Shown here: positions 20,523-29,712 of the stretch, in pieces
Position numbering within the stretch: position 1 is the first letter of the stretch
Layout of the letters: every line of letters begins with the position of its first letter
Assembly: GCF_002095385.1 (NCBI RefSeq)
Contig: NZ_MIPP01000037.1
Coordinates: forward strand, 1 to 36,835
DNA length: 36,835 nt
Reading direction: 5' to 3'
Origin: Pantoea eucrina
GTDB lineage: Bacteria; Pseudomonadota; Gammaproteobacteria; Enterobacterales; Enterobacteriaceae
Program-made: the position numbers and the translations under genes
The notes under the pieces: generated by a model
Databases searched by the model: none
The model's input: only the letters and a program-made list of their open reading frames with translations
Told to the model about the DNA's origin: nothing

Positions 20523-21254
20523 ATGAAAAAAGTTGTACTTGCTGCCCTGCTCACCACGCTGAGCCTGAGCGCTTCCGCTGCACAGACGCTGCGTTTCGCT
20601 ACCGAAGCTTCTTATCCGCCGTTTGAATTTGTTGACGCTGAGAACAAAATCCAGGGATTTGATGTCGATCTCGCTAACGCCCTTTGCAAAGAGATGGATG
20701 CGACCTGCACCTTTACTAATCAGGCGTTCGACAGCCTGATCCCCAGCCTGAAATTCCGCCGTTTTGACGCGGTAATGGCCGGTATGGACATCACGCCGGA
20801 ACGTGAAAAGCAGGTGCTGTTCAGCAAGCCTTACTACGATAACTCTGCCACCTTTATTGCACAGAAAGGCAAGCTGGCTGATGTTGCTGCCCTTAAAGGC
20901 AAGCGCGTCGGCGTACAAAACGGTACCACCCACCAGAAGTTCCTGACTGACAAGCATAGCGATATTACTATCGTGCCTTACGACAGCTATCAGAACGCCG
21001 TACTGGATCTGAAAAATGGCCGCATCGATGCCGTCTTTGGTGATACCGCCGTGGTCAATGAGTGGCTGAAGCAGAACGCAACGCTGGCACCGCTGGGTGA
21101 AAAGGTCACGGATAAAGATTACTTTGGCACCGGCCTGGGCATCGCCGTGCGTCAGGGCAACGCTGAACTGCAGGGTAAGTTCAACGCGGCACTGGATAAG
21201 ATCAAAGCTGACGGCACCTACAAGACTATCTACAGCAAATGGTTCCAGCAGTAA
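20523..21254 (+). CDS. artI: Periplasmic binding protein ArtI of the Art system
   Basis: ArtI is a type-2 periplasmic solute-binding protein delivering a basic amino acid, probably arginine or a related compound, to ArtQM. The 243-residue product has a Sec signal peptide (MKKVVLAALLTTLSLSASAA, cleavage near residue 20) and the family motif RFATEASYPPFEF near the mature N-terminus. It contains NQAFDSLIPSLKF and GMDITPEREK. The upstream ATG at 20514 is less likely, as the MKK signal peptide starts at 20523. It is very similar to ArtJ encoded downstream, clearly by duplication; both copies also occur in E. coli. Confidence 0.95.
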   Translation: MKKVVLAALLTTLSLSASAAQTLRFATEASYPPFEFVDAENKIQGFDVDLANALCKEMDATCTFTNQAFDSLIPSLKFRRFDAVMAGMDITPEREKQVLFSKPYYDNSATFIAQKGKLADVAALKGKRVGVQNGTTHQKFLTDKHSDITIVPYDSYQNAVLDLKNGRIDAVFGDTAVVNEWLKQNATLAPLGEKVTDKDYFGTGLGIAVRQGNAELQGKFNAALDKIKADGTYKTIYSKWFQQ

Positions 21255-21260
21255 TCTCTG

Positions 21261-21974
21261 ATGAATGAAATGATCTCACTTGCAAGTGCCGCCGGGATAA
21301 CCGTCGGCCTTGCTGTTTGTGCATTGATCGCCGGCCTTGTGCTGGCGATGCTGTTTGCTGGCTGGGAGTCGCTGCGCATAAAACCGCTGGCGTGGGCCGG
21401 CACCGTGCTGGTCACGCTGATCCGCGGTCTGCCGGAAATCCTGGTCGTCCTTTTTATCTATTTTGGTGCCTCACAGCTGCTGCTGACGCTCTCTGACGGT
21501 TTCAGTCTTAATCTGGGCCTGGTGACTATTCCGGTGCAGCTGCAGATTGAGAACTTTGATGTCAGCCCGTTTCTCTGCGGGGTGATTGCGCTGGCTATGC
21601 TCTATTCCGCCTATGCATCACAGACGCTGCGCGGTGCGCTGAAAGCAGTACCGGCAGGCCAGTGGGAATCTGGTCAGGCGCTGGGGATGAAAAAGTCTGC
21701 CATCTTTTTCCGGCTGATTATGCCGCAAATGTGGCGACATGCGCTGCCGGGCCTCGGCAACCAGTGGCTGGTGCTGCTGAAAGATACGGCGCTGGTGTCG
21801 CTGATTAGCGTTAACGACCTGATGCTGCAGACGAAAAGTATCGCTACGCGTACGCAGGAACCTTTTACCTGGTATCTGGTGGCGGCCGCTATCTATCTGG
21901 TGATTACGCTGTTTAGTCAGGCGATTTTACGCCGCATTGAATTACGCACCACGCGTTTTGAGCGGGGAGCCTGA
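21261..21974 (+). CDS. artQ: Arginine ABC transporter permease ArtQ
   Basis: ArtQ is one of two inner-membrane channel subunits of the arginine importer. The 237-residue product (E. coli 238) has about five membrane helices and the EAA loop that contacts ArtP ([18 protein letters not shown]). The segment [14 protein letters not shown] is typical of polar amino-acid permeases. It starts 6 bases after the artI stop codon and ends 3 bases before artM, so expression is tightly coupled. Confidence 0.96.
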   Translation: MNEMISLASAAGITVGLAVCALIAGLVLAMLFAGWESLRIKPLAWAGTVLVTLIRGLPEILVVLFIYFGASQLLLTLSDGFSLNLGLVTIPVQLQIENFDVSPFLCGVIALAMLYSAYASQTLRGALKAVPAGQWESGQALGMKKSAIFFRLIMPQMWRHALPGLGNQWLVLLKDTALVSLISVNDLMLQTKSIATRTQEPFTWYLVAAAIYLVITLFSQAILRRIELRTTRFERGA

Positions 21975-21977
21975 CGC

Positions 21978-22646
21978 ATGCTCGACTATTTACCCGAACT
22001 GTTAAAAGGTCTGCATACCAGCTTAACGCTGACGCTGGCCTCACTGGCGGCCGCGCTGCTGCTGTCGCTGCTCTGTACTGTCGTGCTGGCGCTGAAAGTC
22101 CCGGTCGCCAGCCTGCTGGTAAGAGGCTATATCACGCTGTTTACCGGTACTCCCCTGCTGGTGCAGATTTTCCTGATCTACTACGGGCCGGGCCAGTTTC
22201 CCGCTATTCAGAGCGTACCCTGGCTCTGGCATCTGCTGTCGCAGCCCTGGCTGTGCGCGATGCTGGCGCTGTCGCTCAACAGCGCCGCCTACACCACCCA
22301 GCTATTTTATGGTGCGGTACGCGCTATTCCTGCGGGTCAGTGGCAGTCATGCGCCGCGCTCGGCATGAACCGCAAAGATACGCTGCGTATTTTGCTGCCC
22401 TATGCGTTTAAGCGCGCCCTCTCCTCCTATTCCAACGAGGTGGTGCTGGTGTTTAAAAGCACCTCGCTGGCCTACACCATCACGCTGATGGAAGTGATGG
22501 GCCACGGTCAGATGCTCTACGGACGCACCTATGACGTTACGGTGTATGCGGCGGCGGGCCTGATCTATCTGGTGGTTAACGGTGCGCTGACGCTGCTGAT
22601 GCGGCTGATAGAGAAACGCGCACTGGTATTTGAGCAGCGCAGCTGA
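21978..22646 (+). CDS. artM: Arginine ABC transporter permease ArtM
   Basis: ArtM is the second channel subunit and pairs with ArtQ. The 222-residue product has the length of E. coli ArtM, about five membrane helices, the segment LFTGTPLLVQIFLIYYG and the EAA loop AIPAGQWQSCAALGMNRK. It is the last gene of artPIQM. artJ begins 150 bases further on and has its own promoter with an ArgR site. I see no convincing terminator after artM. Confidence 0.96.
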   Translation: MLDYLPELLKGLHTSLTLTLASLAAALLLSLLCTVVLALKVPVASLLVRGYITLFTGTPLLVQIFLIYYGPGQFPAIQSVPWLWHLLSQPWLCAMLALSLNSAAYTTQLFYGAVRAIPAGQWQSCAALGMNRKDTLRILLPYAFKRALSSYSNEVVLVFKSTSLAYTITLMEVMGHGQMLYGRTYDVTVYAAAGLIYLVVNGALTLLMRLIEKRALVFEQRS

Positions 22647-22725
22647 TCGCCACCGGAGCGGTTGCTTTTGCGCCATGCCGGCGTCAGAGCAGTCGCCCAT
22701 TACAAACTCTTACTTACCCAAAATA

Positions 22726-22743
22726 ATTGCATAAAAATTCATT
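22726..22743 (+). promoter_or_regulatory. ArgR box (ARG box) in the artJ promoter
   Basis: ATTGCATAAAAATTCATT matches the 18-bp ARG box consensus (WNTGAATWWWWATTCANW) at all fixed positions but one (C for A in the left half). It overlaps a possible -35 (TTGCAT at 22728-22733), which suits repression by arginine-bound ArgR. artJ is an ArgR target in E. coli. Confidence 0.75.
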
Positions 22744-22796
22744 CAATGGCATTGTGTCACGCATTCCGCTTCTGGCTTGCTTATGAGAATGACATG

Positions 22797-23528
22797 ATGA
22801 AAAAATGGATTATCGCCGCAGCGCTCGCTGCGGTTACTGTGAATGCTTATGCAGCTGAAAAAATACGTTTTGCCGTTTCCGCTACCTATCCGCCGTTTGA
22901 ATCACTGGATCACGACAATCAGATTGTGGGCTTTGATATCGATCTGGCGAAAGCGCTCTGTGCGAAAATCAAAGCGGAGTGCACGTTCACAAATAATGCG
23001 TTTGACAGCCTGATCCCGTCGCTGAAATTCCGCCGTTATGATGCGGTGATTTCCGGTATGGATATTACCGCCGAGCGCAGTAAGCAGGTCGATTTCAGCC
23101 AGCCTTACTATGCCAACTCCGCTATCGTCATTGCCCGTAAAGGAGAGTTCAGCGATTTCAGCCAGCTGAAAGGCAAGCGTATCGGCGTAGAGAACGGCAC
23201 CACTCACCAGAAATATCTGACTGAAAAGCATCCGGACGTGGTAGCGGTCGCGTATGACAGCTATCAGAATGCGATTCTCGACCTGAAAAACGGCCGCCTC
23301 AATGGCGTATTTGGCGACAGCGCCGTGGTCAGTCAGTGGCTGAAAGCCAATGAGGATCTCACTACCGTGGGCGAGCATGTGACCGATGCCGGATACTTTG
23401 GCAACGGGCTGGGTATTGCCGTGCGTAAGGGTAACAGTGACCTGCTGAATGAGTTCAATACCGCGCTGGCGGCTCTGAAAGCTGACGGCAGCTGGCAGCA
23501 GATCAACCAGAAGTGGTTCCCGGAGTAA
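22797..23528 (+). CDS. artJ: Arginine-binding periplasmic protein ArtJ
   Basis: ArtJ is the high-affinity L-arginine-binding protein that feeds ArtPQM. The 243-residue product (E. coli 243) has a signal peptide (MKKWIIAAALAAVTVNAYAA) and the mature start EKIRFAVSATYPPFES, followed by TNNAFDSLIPSLKFRRYDA and ENGTTHQKYL. Two ATGs are adjacent (22794, 22797); the second gives the usual MKK start. A good ARG box lies about 55 bases upstream, so artJ is probably repressed by arginine. The gene is convergent with rlmC across 24 bases. Confidence 0.95.
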   Translation: MKKWIIAAALAAVTVNAYAAEKIRFAVSATYPPFESLDHDNQIVGFDIDLAKALCAKIKAECTFTNNAFDSLIPSLKFRRYDAVISGMDITAERSKQVDFSQPYYANSAIVIARKGEFSDFSQLKGKRIGVENGTTHQKYLTEKHPDVVAVAYDSYQNAILDLKNGRLNGVFGDSAVVSQWLKANEDLTTVGEHVTDAGYFGNGLGIAVRKGNSDLLNEFNTALAALKADGSWQQINQKWFPE

Positions 23529-23540
23529 TTTCTCTTCTCA

Positions 23541-23567
23541 GCGCGTGCTGCGTTATGCAGCACGCGC
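23541..23567. terminator. Strong hairpin between artJ and rlmC
   Basis: GCGCGTGCTGC (23541-23551) and GCAGCACGCGC (23557-23567) form a perfect 11-bp stem; its five-base loop holds the rlmC stop codon. Neither strand has a T-tract, so it may stabilise the mRNA 3' ends or act with Rho instead of being a classical terminator. Confidence 0.5.
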
Positions 23568-24695
23568 CCGATCGTTACGCGTCAGCAGACATAACACTTC
23601 AAAATGAGCAGTGTGCGGGAACATATCAAACAGCTGCACTTTTTGTATGTTGTAATCACTAAGCCGGGCAATATCCTGCGCCAGGGTGGCAGGATTGCAG
23701 CTGGAGTAAAGAATAAAAGCCGGAGCCATGTCGCTTAAATAGTCGCACAGCTCGCTGCCAATGCCGCGGCGCGGCGGATTAACCAGCACCAGCTGCGGGA
23801 CATCTTCCCGTGAGGTAGCGAAACGGGTGGAATCCAGAGCGGCAAAGTGCACCTTCTCCAGCCCCAGCTGCTGCGCCGATTGCTGCGCACAGGCTATCGC
23901 TTCAGCGCTGATCTCAATGCCCGTCAGCGTCATCTCCGGGGTGGCGCAGTGCAGGCCAAATCCGCCCACGCCGCAAAAAAGATCCCACATGCTGGTCACG
24001 TTCAGCTCCGCTACCCAGTCGCGCGCGGTGGCGTAAAGCGCGGCCGCCACCTGCGGGTTAGTCTGGAAAAAGCTTTGCGGACGGATATAAAGCGGCACCT
24101 GATTAAAGCATTCCGGCAGCGCCTGCTGCGCGGTCAGCGCAATCTCTTCCTCTCCTTCCAGAATCGCCATATGTACCGGCTGAATATTGGCAGAGATCAC
24201 CTTCAGCTGCGGCAGCTGCTGCTGCAGCCACGGCAGTGCCGCCTGCAGCTGCGGCACCTTACTGGCTGAACGCAGCACAAAACGCAGCATCATGCCGCCC
24301 TCGCTGCTTTCTGTCAGCAGCAGAAACTTCAGCTCGCCGCGCCTGCGCGTCACGCTGTAAGGCGTAAGACCGGCACGGGCGATAAAGGGTTTGAGCAGCG
24401 CAAACACCGGCGCAAAGCTGGCGGGATAGAGCGGACAGGCGCAGAGATCGACCGGGTCGCCGTCAGGCGCCACCAGACCAAAAACCGGGCGCTCCACGCT
24501 GCCGCTGACGACCATTTTGGCCTTATTGCGAAACCCCTGCTCCGCCGACGTCACCGGACGCCGCCAGTCGCTGACCGGCATCGCTGCAAGCAGCTGAGCA
24601 AGCCGCGCCTGCTTATCGCTGACCTGCTGCGGATAGGGTTTCTCCAGCCACTGACATGAACGGCAGCGGCCAGCGTCATAAAGCGCGCAATGCAT
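23553..24695 (-). CDS. rlmC: 23S rRNA (uracil-747-C5)-methyltransferase RlmC
   Basis: RlmC methylates U747 of 23S rRNA with S-adenosylmethionine. The 380-residue protein (E. coli 375) has the iron-sulfur cluster cysteines Cys3, Cys11, Cys14 ([16 protein letters not shown]) and one near 87 (LCACPLYP). It also has the SAM motif [13 protein letters not shown], the motif NPPRRG and the catalytic cysteine in [10 protein letters not shown]. The ATG at 24695 matches E. coli; the 15-codon upstream extension is not conserved. It follows ybjO by 41 bases on the same strand. The C-terminal tail after CLLTRN is slightly longer than in E. coli. Confidence 0.96.
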   Translation of the reverse strand: MHCALYDAGRCRSCQWLEKPYPQQVSDKQARLAQLLAAMPVSDWRRPVTSAEQGFRNKAKMVVSGSVERPVFGLVAPDGDPVDLCACPLYPASFAPVFALLKPFIARAGLTPYSVTRRRGELKFLLLTESSEGGMMLRFVLRSASKVPQLQAALPWLQQQLPQLKVISANIQPVHMAILEGEEEIALTAQQALPECFNQVPLYIRPQSFFQTNPQVAAALYATARDWVAELNVTSMWDLFCGVGGFGLHCATPEMTLTGIEISAEAIACAQQSAQQLGLEKVHFAALDSTRFATSREDVPQLVLVNPPRRGIGSELCDYLSDMAPAFILYSSCNPATLAQDIARLSDYNIQKVQLFDMFPHTAHFEVLCLLTRNDRARAA

Positions 24696-24736
24696 GGAAC
24701 AACCTGTACTCGGAGAAAAAATGGGGGGCGATTGTA

Positions 24737-25201
24737 TCACCGGATGCGGAAAAATGCGCGACTGCTGGCCGGCACAAACAGCAGCAGCACAATCAGCACG
24801 TCCGGCAATTTCTGCTGCAGCGTGTGGTGAATAATCTGCAGATTGTTTTCACCCGAAATACTGAATATCTCCGGATAGATCCAGCCCACCGACGCCATCA
24901 GCATATACAACACTACCACAACCTGGCTGAGCGTATAGCCCCAGCGGCCGCGATTGCTGCCGCGCATCAGGGTAAAAGCACAGCGCAGTTCAAACAGAAA
25001 AATCAGCTGGCTGGCGATAAATATCAGGGTAGAGTCCCAGGCCTGTGCGCTGCGGTGCACAAAGTTGGCCATCTCCTCATAGCCCAGCTCGCCAGCCATC
25101 ATTATCACGCTGAGGCAGCGGGTAATAATAATCGCAATACCGGCAATCGTTACCGGTACTGGCGTTGAGCTCAACACAGCGTTTTTCAGCGTTTCCGACA
25201 T
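24737..25201 (-). CDS. ybjO: Inner-membrane protein YbjO
   Basis: The 154-residue product resembles E. coli YbjO (162), an inner-membrane protein of unknown function. It has about four predicted membrane segments. Conserved parts include [15 protein letters not shown] and the C-terminal [19 protein letters not shown] chose the ATG at 25201 because GGAG lies about eight bases upstream; a start at 25231 would add ten residues and overlap the potI terminator stem. It lies between potI and rlmC on the same strand, as in E. coli. Confidence 0.85.
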   Translation of the reverse strand: MSETLKNAVLSSTPVPVTIAGIAIIITRCLSVIMMAGELGYEEMANFVHRSAQAWDSTLIFIASQLIFLFELRCAFTLMRGSNRGRWGYTLSQVVVVLYMLMASVGWIYPEIFSISGENNLQIIHHTLQQKLPDVLIVLLLFVPASSRAFFRIR

Positions 25202-25214
25202 CACCCAGGCTCCA

Positions 25215-25241
25215 TAAGAAAAGGCTGGCAACGCCAGCCTT
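25215..25241 (-). terminator. Rho-independent terminator after potFGHI
   Basis: A perfect 9-bp stem (AAGGCTGGC at 25221-25229, GCCAGCCTT at 25233-25241) with a three-base loop is followed on the minus strand by TTCTTA. It ends the pot operon just before the ybjO start. Confidence 0.8.
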
Positions 25242-25267
25242 GCTTATAGTGGCAAACTCACGGGATT

Positions 25268-26113
25268 TCAGCCACGTTTTGCTTTCTGAATATCACGCAA
25301 ACGCTGTTTTTCTTCATGCGCCATAAAGCGCCAGGCGATGAAACCGACCAGCCCGACCACAAACAGAATAATCGACGCCAGCGCGTTGATCTCCGGATTC
25401 ACCCCGCGTCGTACCGTGGCAAAGATCGCCATCGGCAGCGTGGTCGCTCCCGGACCGGTAACAAAACTGGCGATCACGAGGTCATCAAGCGACAGCGTAA
25501 AGGCCAGCAGCCAGCCGGTTACAATGGCGGGCGCAATCATCGGCACGGTGATCACAAAGAACACCTTCAGCGGCGTGGCGCCCAGATCCATCGCGGCCTC
25601 TTCAATAGAGCGATCCAGTTCGCGCAGGCGGGCGTTGATCACTACCGCAACATAAGCGGTACAGAATGTGACGTGCGCCAGCCAGATAGTCAGCATGCCG
25701 CGGTCGCCCGGCCAGCCCAGCGTGTTCGCCATCGCCACAAACAGCAGCAGCAGCGACAGACCGGTAATCACGTCAGGCATAACCAGCGGTGCGGTCAGCA
25801 TAAAGGCGAAACCGCTGTGACCGCGAAAGCGGCCAAAGCGCACAATGATCACCGCCGCCAGGGTACCCAGTATCACGGCCATGGTGGCTGAAAGCCCGGC
25901 AATGGTCAGGCTCAGCCCGACGGCATCGAGCATCGCCTCATCCTGAAACAGCACGCGATACCAGTGAAAAGAGAAGCTCTCCCACACCGTGACCAGCTGC
26001 GAGCTGTTAAAGGAGTAAACCACCAGCAGCAGCATGGGCGCATAGAGAAACAGAAAGCAGAGCACCAGAATAGCGGTACGCCACGGCGAGCGAATAACCG
26101 GTAGCTGATTCAT
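25268..26113 (-). CDS. potI: Putrescine ABC transporter permease PotI
   Basis: PotI is one of two channel proteins of the PotFGHI putrescine importer. The 281-residue product (same as E. coli) has about six membrane helices and the EAA loop EEAAMDLGATPLKVFFVIT. It begins MNQLPVIRSPWRTAILVL. Its ATG overlaps the potH stop codon (four bases, 26110-26113), so translation is coupled. A terminator lies 26 bases after its stop codon. Confidence 0.97.
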   Translation of the reverse strand: MNQLPVIRSPWRTAILVLCFLFLYAPMLLLVVYSFNSSQLVTVWESFSFHWYRVLFQDEAMLDAVGLSLTIAGLSATMAVILGTLAAVIIVRFGRFRGHSGFAFMLTAPLVMPDVITGLSLLLLFVAMANTLGWPGDRGMLTIWLAHVTFCTAYVAVVINARLRELDRSIEEAAMDLGATPLKVFFVITVPMIAPAIVTGWLLAFTLSLDDLVIASFVTGPGATTLPMAIFATVRRGVNPEINALASIILFVVGLVGFIAWRFMAHEEKQRLRDIQKAKRG

Positions 26114-27066
26114 GCTTTCTCTCCCGCAGCGCGATTTTGATGCTTGTGGAACCAGATAATCGGCAGGATCAGGATCAGCAGAATGGTTACCGCCAGCGCG
26201 GAGGCCACCGGCCAGTCGCGGTTATTAAAAAACTCCTGCCAGAGAATGCGGCCGATCATAATACTGTCCGGGCCGCCCAGCAGTTCCGGGATCACATACT
26301 CCCCTACCGCCGGTATGAACACCAGCATCGACCCGGCGATAATGCCGCCTTTGGTCAGCGGCACAATCACGCTGAAAAAGGTTTTCAGCGGACGCGCGCC
26401 TAAGTCCAGCGACGCTTCCACCAGCGAATAGTCGATACGCGTCAGCGCGGTATAGATCGGCAGCACCATAAAGGGCAGATAGCAGTAAACAATACCGATA
26501 TAGACCGCCGTATTGGTGTAGAGGATCACCAGCGGATGATCGATAACGCCAAGCCACAGCAAAAAGCGATTCAGAATGCCGTTATTGTTCAGTAACCCCA
26601 TCCAGGCGTAAACGCGCACCAGGAATGATGTCCAGGAGGGCAGGATCACCAGCAGCAGCAGTATGGTGCGCATCGACGGCTTGCTGTGCGCAACCGCCCA
26701 GGCGAGCGGATAGGCGATAAGCAGGCAAATTACCGTAGAGATCGCCGCCACTTTAAGCGAGGTCAGGTAGGCTTCAGCGTAAAGCGGATCGTCCGTCAGC
26801 GTAAAATAGTTGCCGAGGTTCAGCACGACATTCAGCTGGTCATCCGCCCAGGTCACCAGGTCAGTGTAAGGCGGGATGGCGCGGGCGATATCGGCAAAGC
26901 TGATTTTAAGCACAATCAGAAACGGCAGCAGGAACAGCAAAATCAGCCACAGGTAAGGCAGCGCAATCACCAGTTTGCGTCCGTGCTGCATCTTCATGCG
27001 GGTTGCCCAGCGCTGCAGTGGCGTGCCCGCCAGTACCGGCTGAGGTCGTGGAGAAATCTGACTCAT
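26110..27066 (-). CDS. potH: Putrescine ABC transporter permease PotH
   Basis: PotH is the second channel subunit for putrescine import. The 318-residue product (E. coli 317) has about six membrane helices and the EAA loop VEASLDLGARPLKTFFSVI. A cytoplasmic N-terminus of about 35 residues (MSQISPRPQPVLAG) precedes the first helix (ALPYLWLILLFLLPFLIVL). It starts 9 bases after potG and overlaps potI by four bases. Confidence 0.97.
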   Translation of the reverse strand: MSQISPRPQPVLAGTPLQRWATRMKMQHGRKLVIALPYLWLILLFLLPFLIVLKISFADIARAIPPYTDLVTWADDQLNVVLNLGNYFTLTDDPLYAEAYLTSLKVAAISTVICLLIAYPLAWAVAHSKPSMRTILLLLVILPSWTSFLVRVYAWMGLLNNNGILNRFLLWLGVIDHPLVILYTNTAVYIGIVYCYLPFMVLPIYTALTRIDYSLVEASLDLGARPLKTFFSVIVPLTKGGIIAGSMLVFIPAVGEYVIPELLGGPDSIMIGRILWQEFFNNRDWPVASALAVTILLILILPIIWFHKHQNRAAGEKA

Positions 27067-27075
27067 AACCGCCCC

Positions 27076-28209
27076 CTAGACCGTCAGAACCACACAGCTG
27101 TCCGCATCCCAGCAGAGACGCACCTCATCTCCCCAGACGGGCGCACCTTTGCGAAAACGATGCGCGTTCTGCAGCTGCGCGCTGATCATCTGACCACTGT
27201 GCAGGCGCACGTGGTAAATCGACAGATCGCCCAGATAGGCGATATGCGCCACCTCGCCCACGGCAAAGTTGCAGCCGTCAGCCGGTACCGTATCGCACAG
27301 CATCACCTTTTCCGGGCGCAGCGCAATGTGGACCGGGACATTGTCGACAATGGAGACATCCGTCTGTACCTTCAGCGGATGCATCAGGCCGGGGCTATCA
27401 ATCACCACGCCCTCGTCACGCCGCTCGCGCAGCAGCCCCTCAAACACGTTAACCGAGCCGATAAACTCTGCGCTATAGCGGCTGGTAGGATGCTCATAAA
27501 TCTCTTCCGGCTCACCAATCTGCACAAACTTACCGCGATTCATGATGGCAATGCGTCCGGCCATGGTCATCGCCTCTTCCTGATCGTGCGTGACCATAAC
27601 GCAGGTGGCGCCCACGCGCTCCAGGATATCCACCACCTCATGCTGCATGCGATCGCGCAGTTTTTTATCCAGTGCACCCATCGGCTCATCCAGCAGCAGC
27701 AGTTTAGGCCGTTTTGCCAGGCTGCGGGCCAGCGCCACGCGCTGACGCTGCCCGCCTGAGAGCTGATGCGGTTTACGGCTGGCGTACTCCTGCATATGCA
27801 CCAGCGCCAGCATCTCCGCCACGCGGCTGGCGATTTCTGCTTTGGATAATTTATCCTGCTTCAGGCCAAAGGCGATGTTTTGCTCCACTGTCATATGCGG
27901 AAACAGCGCGTAGGACTGAAACATCATATTAATAGGGCGCTGATAGGGCGGCACGTGAGAGAGATCCTGACCATCCAGCACGATCTGGCCGCTGCTGGGG
28001 ATCTCAAATCCTGCCAGCATGCGCAGCAGCGTCGATTTGCCGCAGCCAGATGCACCCAGCAGGGCAAAGATTTCACCTTTGTAGATAGTCAGGCTGACAT
28101 CATCTACGGCGTGCTGACCCTCAAACGATTTGGTCAGGTTACGGATCTCCAGCAGCGGCGTTAATGCCTTTGCTGATTTACTCTGGGGACGGGAAATCGC
28201 GTCGTTCAC
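27076..28209 (-). CDS. potG: Putrescine ABC transporter ATP-binding protein PotG
   Basis: PotG hydrolyses ATP to drive putrescine uptake. It has Walker A GASGCGKS, Q-loop MFQSYALFPH, signature LSGGQRQR, Walker B LLLLDEP, the switch histidine VTHDQ, and a C-terminal TOBE domain (about residues 290-375). I chose the GTG at 28209 (377 residues, MNDAISRPQ, as in E. coli), because GGAGAA then lies about eight bases upstream; the ATG at 28215 would sit too close to it. A strong hairpin lies in the 119-base gap after potF. Confidence 0.94.
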   Translation of the reverse strand: MNDAISRPQSKSAKALTPLLEIRNLTKSFEGQHAVDDVSLTIYKGEIFALLGASGCGKSTLLRMLAGFEIPSSGQIVLDGQDLSHVPPYQRPINMMFQSYALFPHMTVEQNIAFGLKQDKLSKAEIASRVAEMLALVHMQEYASRKPHQLSGGQRQRVALARSLAKRPKLLLLDEPMGALDKKLRDRMQHEVVDILERVGATCVMVTHDQEEAMTMAGRIAIMNRGKFVQIGEPEEIYEHPTSRYSAEFIGSVNVFEGLLRERRDEGVVIDSPGLMHPLKVQTDVSIVDNVPVHIALRPEKVMLCDTVPADGCNFAVGEVAHIAYLGDLSIYHVRLHSGQMISAQLQNAHRFRKGAPVWGDEVRLCWDADSCVVLTV

Positions 28210-28264
28210 TAACATTTCTCCGGCGCTAAGCGGGGTAGCGCGGCACAGCCAGCCGCTGGAATGG

Positions 28265-28297
28265 CACAGCAGAGGCCCGTACTGCGCCTCTGCTGTG
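28265..28297 (-). repeat. Intercistronic hairpin between potF and potG
   Basis: CACAGCAGAGGC (28265-28276) and GCCTCTGCTGTG (28286-28297) form a perfect 12-bp stem with a nine-base loop. No T-tract follows on the minus strand. This fits an mRNA-stabilising stem that keeps the potF message more abundant than potGHI. Confidence 0.7.
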
Positions 28298-28328
28298 GTT
28301 ACCGGTCAGGGATATCGTTCAGAACGAA

Positions 28329-29438
28329 TCACTTACCACTTTTTACTTTAGTCCATGCGCGGGTGCGTGCGCGATCCAGTTTCGGATCCTGGACCTTGAG
28401 CACAAACAGCTTCGCCATCGCGTCCGGCGTCGGGAAGATGCCCGGATTGTTGCGGACGTCGGCGTTAATCAGCGGCAGCGACGCTTTATTGCCGTTGGCA
28501 TAATTGATTTTGTTGGATACCTCAGCGATCACTTTCGGCTCCATGATGTAGTTCAGCCACTGATAGGCAGCATCCATATTTTTCGCATCTTTCGGGATCG
28601 CCATCATGTCAAAGAACGCCAGTGCGCCCTCTTTCGGCACGCTATAGCCCAGGTGAACGCCGTTATTTGCTTTTTCAGCGCGATCTTTCGCCTGCAGAAT
28701 ATCGCCAGACCAGCCTATCGCCACGCAGGTGTTACCATTCGCCAGGTCGTTGATATATTGCGACGAGTGGAAATAGCGAATATTTGGCCGCAGTTTCATC
28801 AGCAGATCGGTCGCCGCTCCGGTGTAATCTTTGGCGTCAGCGCTGTTGGGATCTTTGCCAAGATAGTTCAGCACCGTGGCGAAGATCTCTTCCGGCGCGT
28901 CCAGGAAAGAGACACCGCAGCTTTTCAGTTTTTCGAGGTTTTCCGGTTTCAGCACCAGATCCCAGCTGTTAACCGGCGCGTCCGCACCGAGCGCGGCTTT
29001 GACTTTCTCAACGTTATAACCGATGCCGGTGGTGCCCCACAGATAAGGAATCGCGTATTTATTGCCAGGATCGTGCTGTGCCACTTTGGCCATCAGGTCC
29101 GGATCGAGGTTTTTGTAGTTCGGCAGTTTACTTTTGTCGAGTTCCTGAAACACGCCCGACTGCAGCTGGCGCGCCAGAAAACTGGATGAGGGCACCACAA
29201 CATCATAGCCGGTGCTGCCCGCCATCAGTTTGCCTTCCAGCACTTCATTGGAGTCAAAGACGTCATACACAACTTTGATGCCGGTCTGCTTTTCAAAGTT
29301 AGGCACCGTATCGGCCGCAATATAATCGGACCAGTTATAGACGTGCAGCGTTTTATCTTCTGCCTGAGCAGCAACAGCTGATGCCATTACCACACCAGCC
29401 ACTGCGGCTGGCAACCATTTTTTTGTCTGGTTGTTCAT
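28329..29438 (-). CDS. potF: Putrescine-binding periplasmic protein PotF
   Basis: PotF binds putrescine in the periplasm and delivers it to PotHIG. The 369-residue product (E. coli 370) has a signal peptide ending AVAAQA (cleavage near residue 26) and the mature start EDKTLHVYNWSDYI, typical of the spermidine/putrescine-binding family. The binding-site region includes YNWSDY, VPSSSFLARQ and the DILQAKDRA segment. The ATG at 29438 follows AGGAGAAAATAACAG. It is the first gene of potFGHI. The upstream gap of 460 bases should hold its promoter. Confidence 0.97.
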   Translation of the reverse strand: MNNQTKKWLPAAVAGVVMASAVAAQAEDKTLHVYNWSDYIAADTVPNFEKQTGIKVVYDVFDSNEVLEGKLMAGSTGYDVVVPSSSFLARQLQSGVFQELDKSKLPNYKNLDPDLMAKVAQHDPGNKYAIPYLWGTTGIGYNVEKVKAALGADAPVNSWDLVLKPENLEKLKSCGVSFLDAPEEIFATVLNYLGKDPNSADAKDYTGAATDLLMKLRPNIRYFHSSQYINDLANGNTCVAIGWSGDILQAKDRAEKANNGVHLGYSVPKEGALAFFDMMAIPKDAKNMDAAYQWLNYIMEPKVIAEVSNKINYANGNKASLPLINADVRNNPGIFPTPDAMAKLFVLKVQDPKLDRARTRAWTKVKSGK

Positions 29439-29712
29439 CTGTTATTTTCTCCTGAACGGGTCAATAAACGCTGCATACAGCCGATCCGATGATTTCCTGT
29501 CTGAAAATAGCCAGACATACAATGAATCACTCTTCAGCGGACGTTAAATAGTAAATACCTATAGCCAGTCTCGGGAGAGTGAGCCAGCAACCTGCAAATG
29601 GGTAGCTATGCAGATGCGTAACGGCGGGCCTTCCCTGAAATCAGTATAGCGCTGCTGAGCGGTAGCCTGTCCGGCACAGCTTCGCAAGAATAGCCCCCCT
29701 GATCTCTGCGCA

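Noticed and set aside
26686..27759. Long open frame (357 codons) on the plus strand across potH and potG
   Set aside because: It is antisense to two highly conserved genes; its product has no recognisable motifs and is rich in His, Arg and Gln, as expected of a shadow frame.
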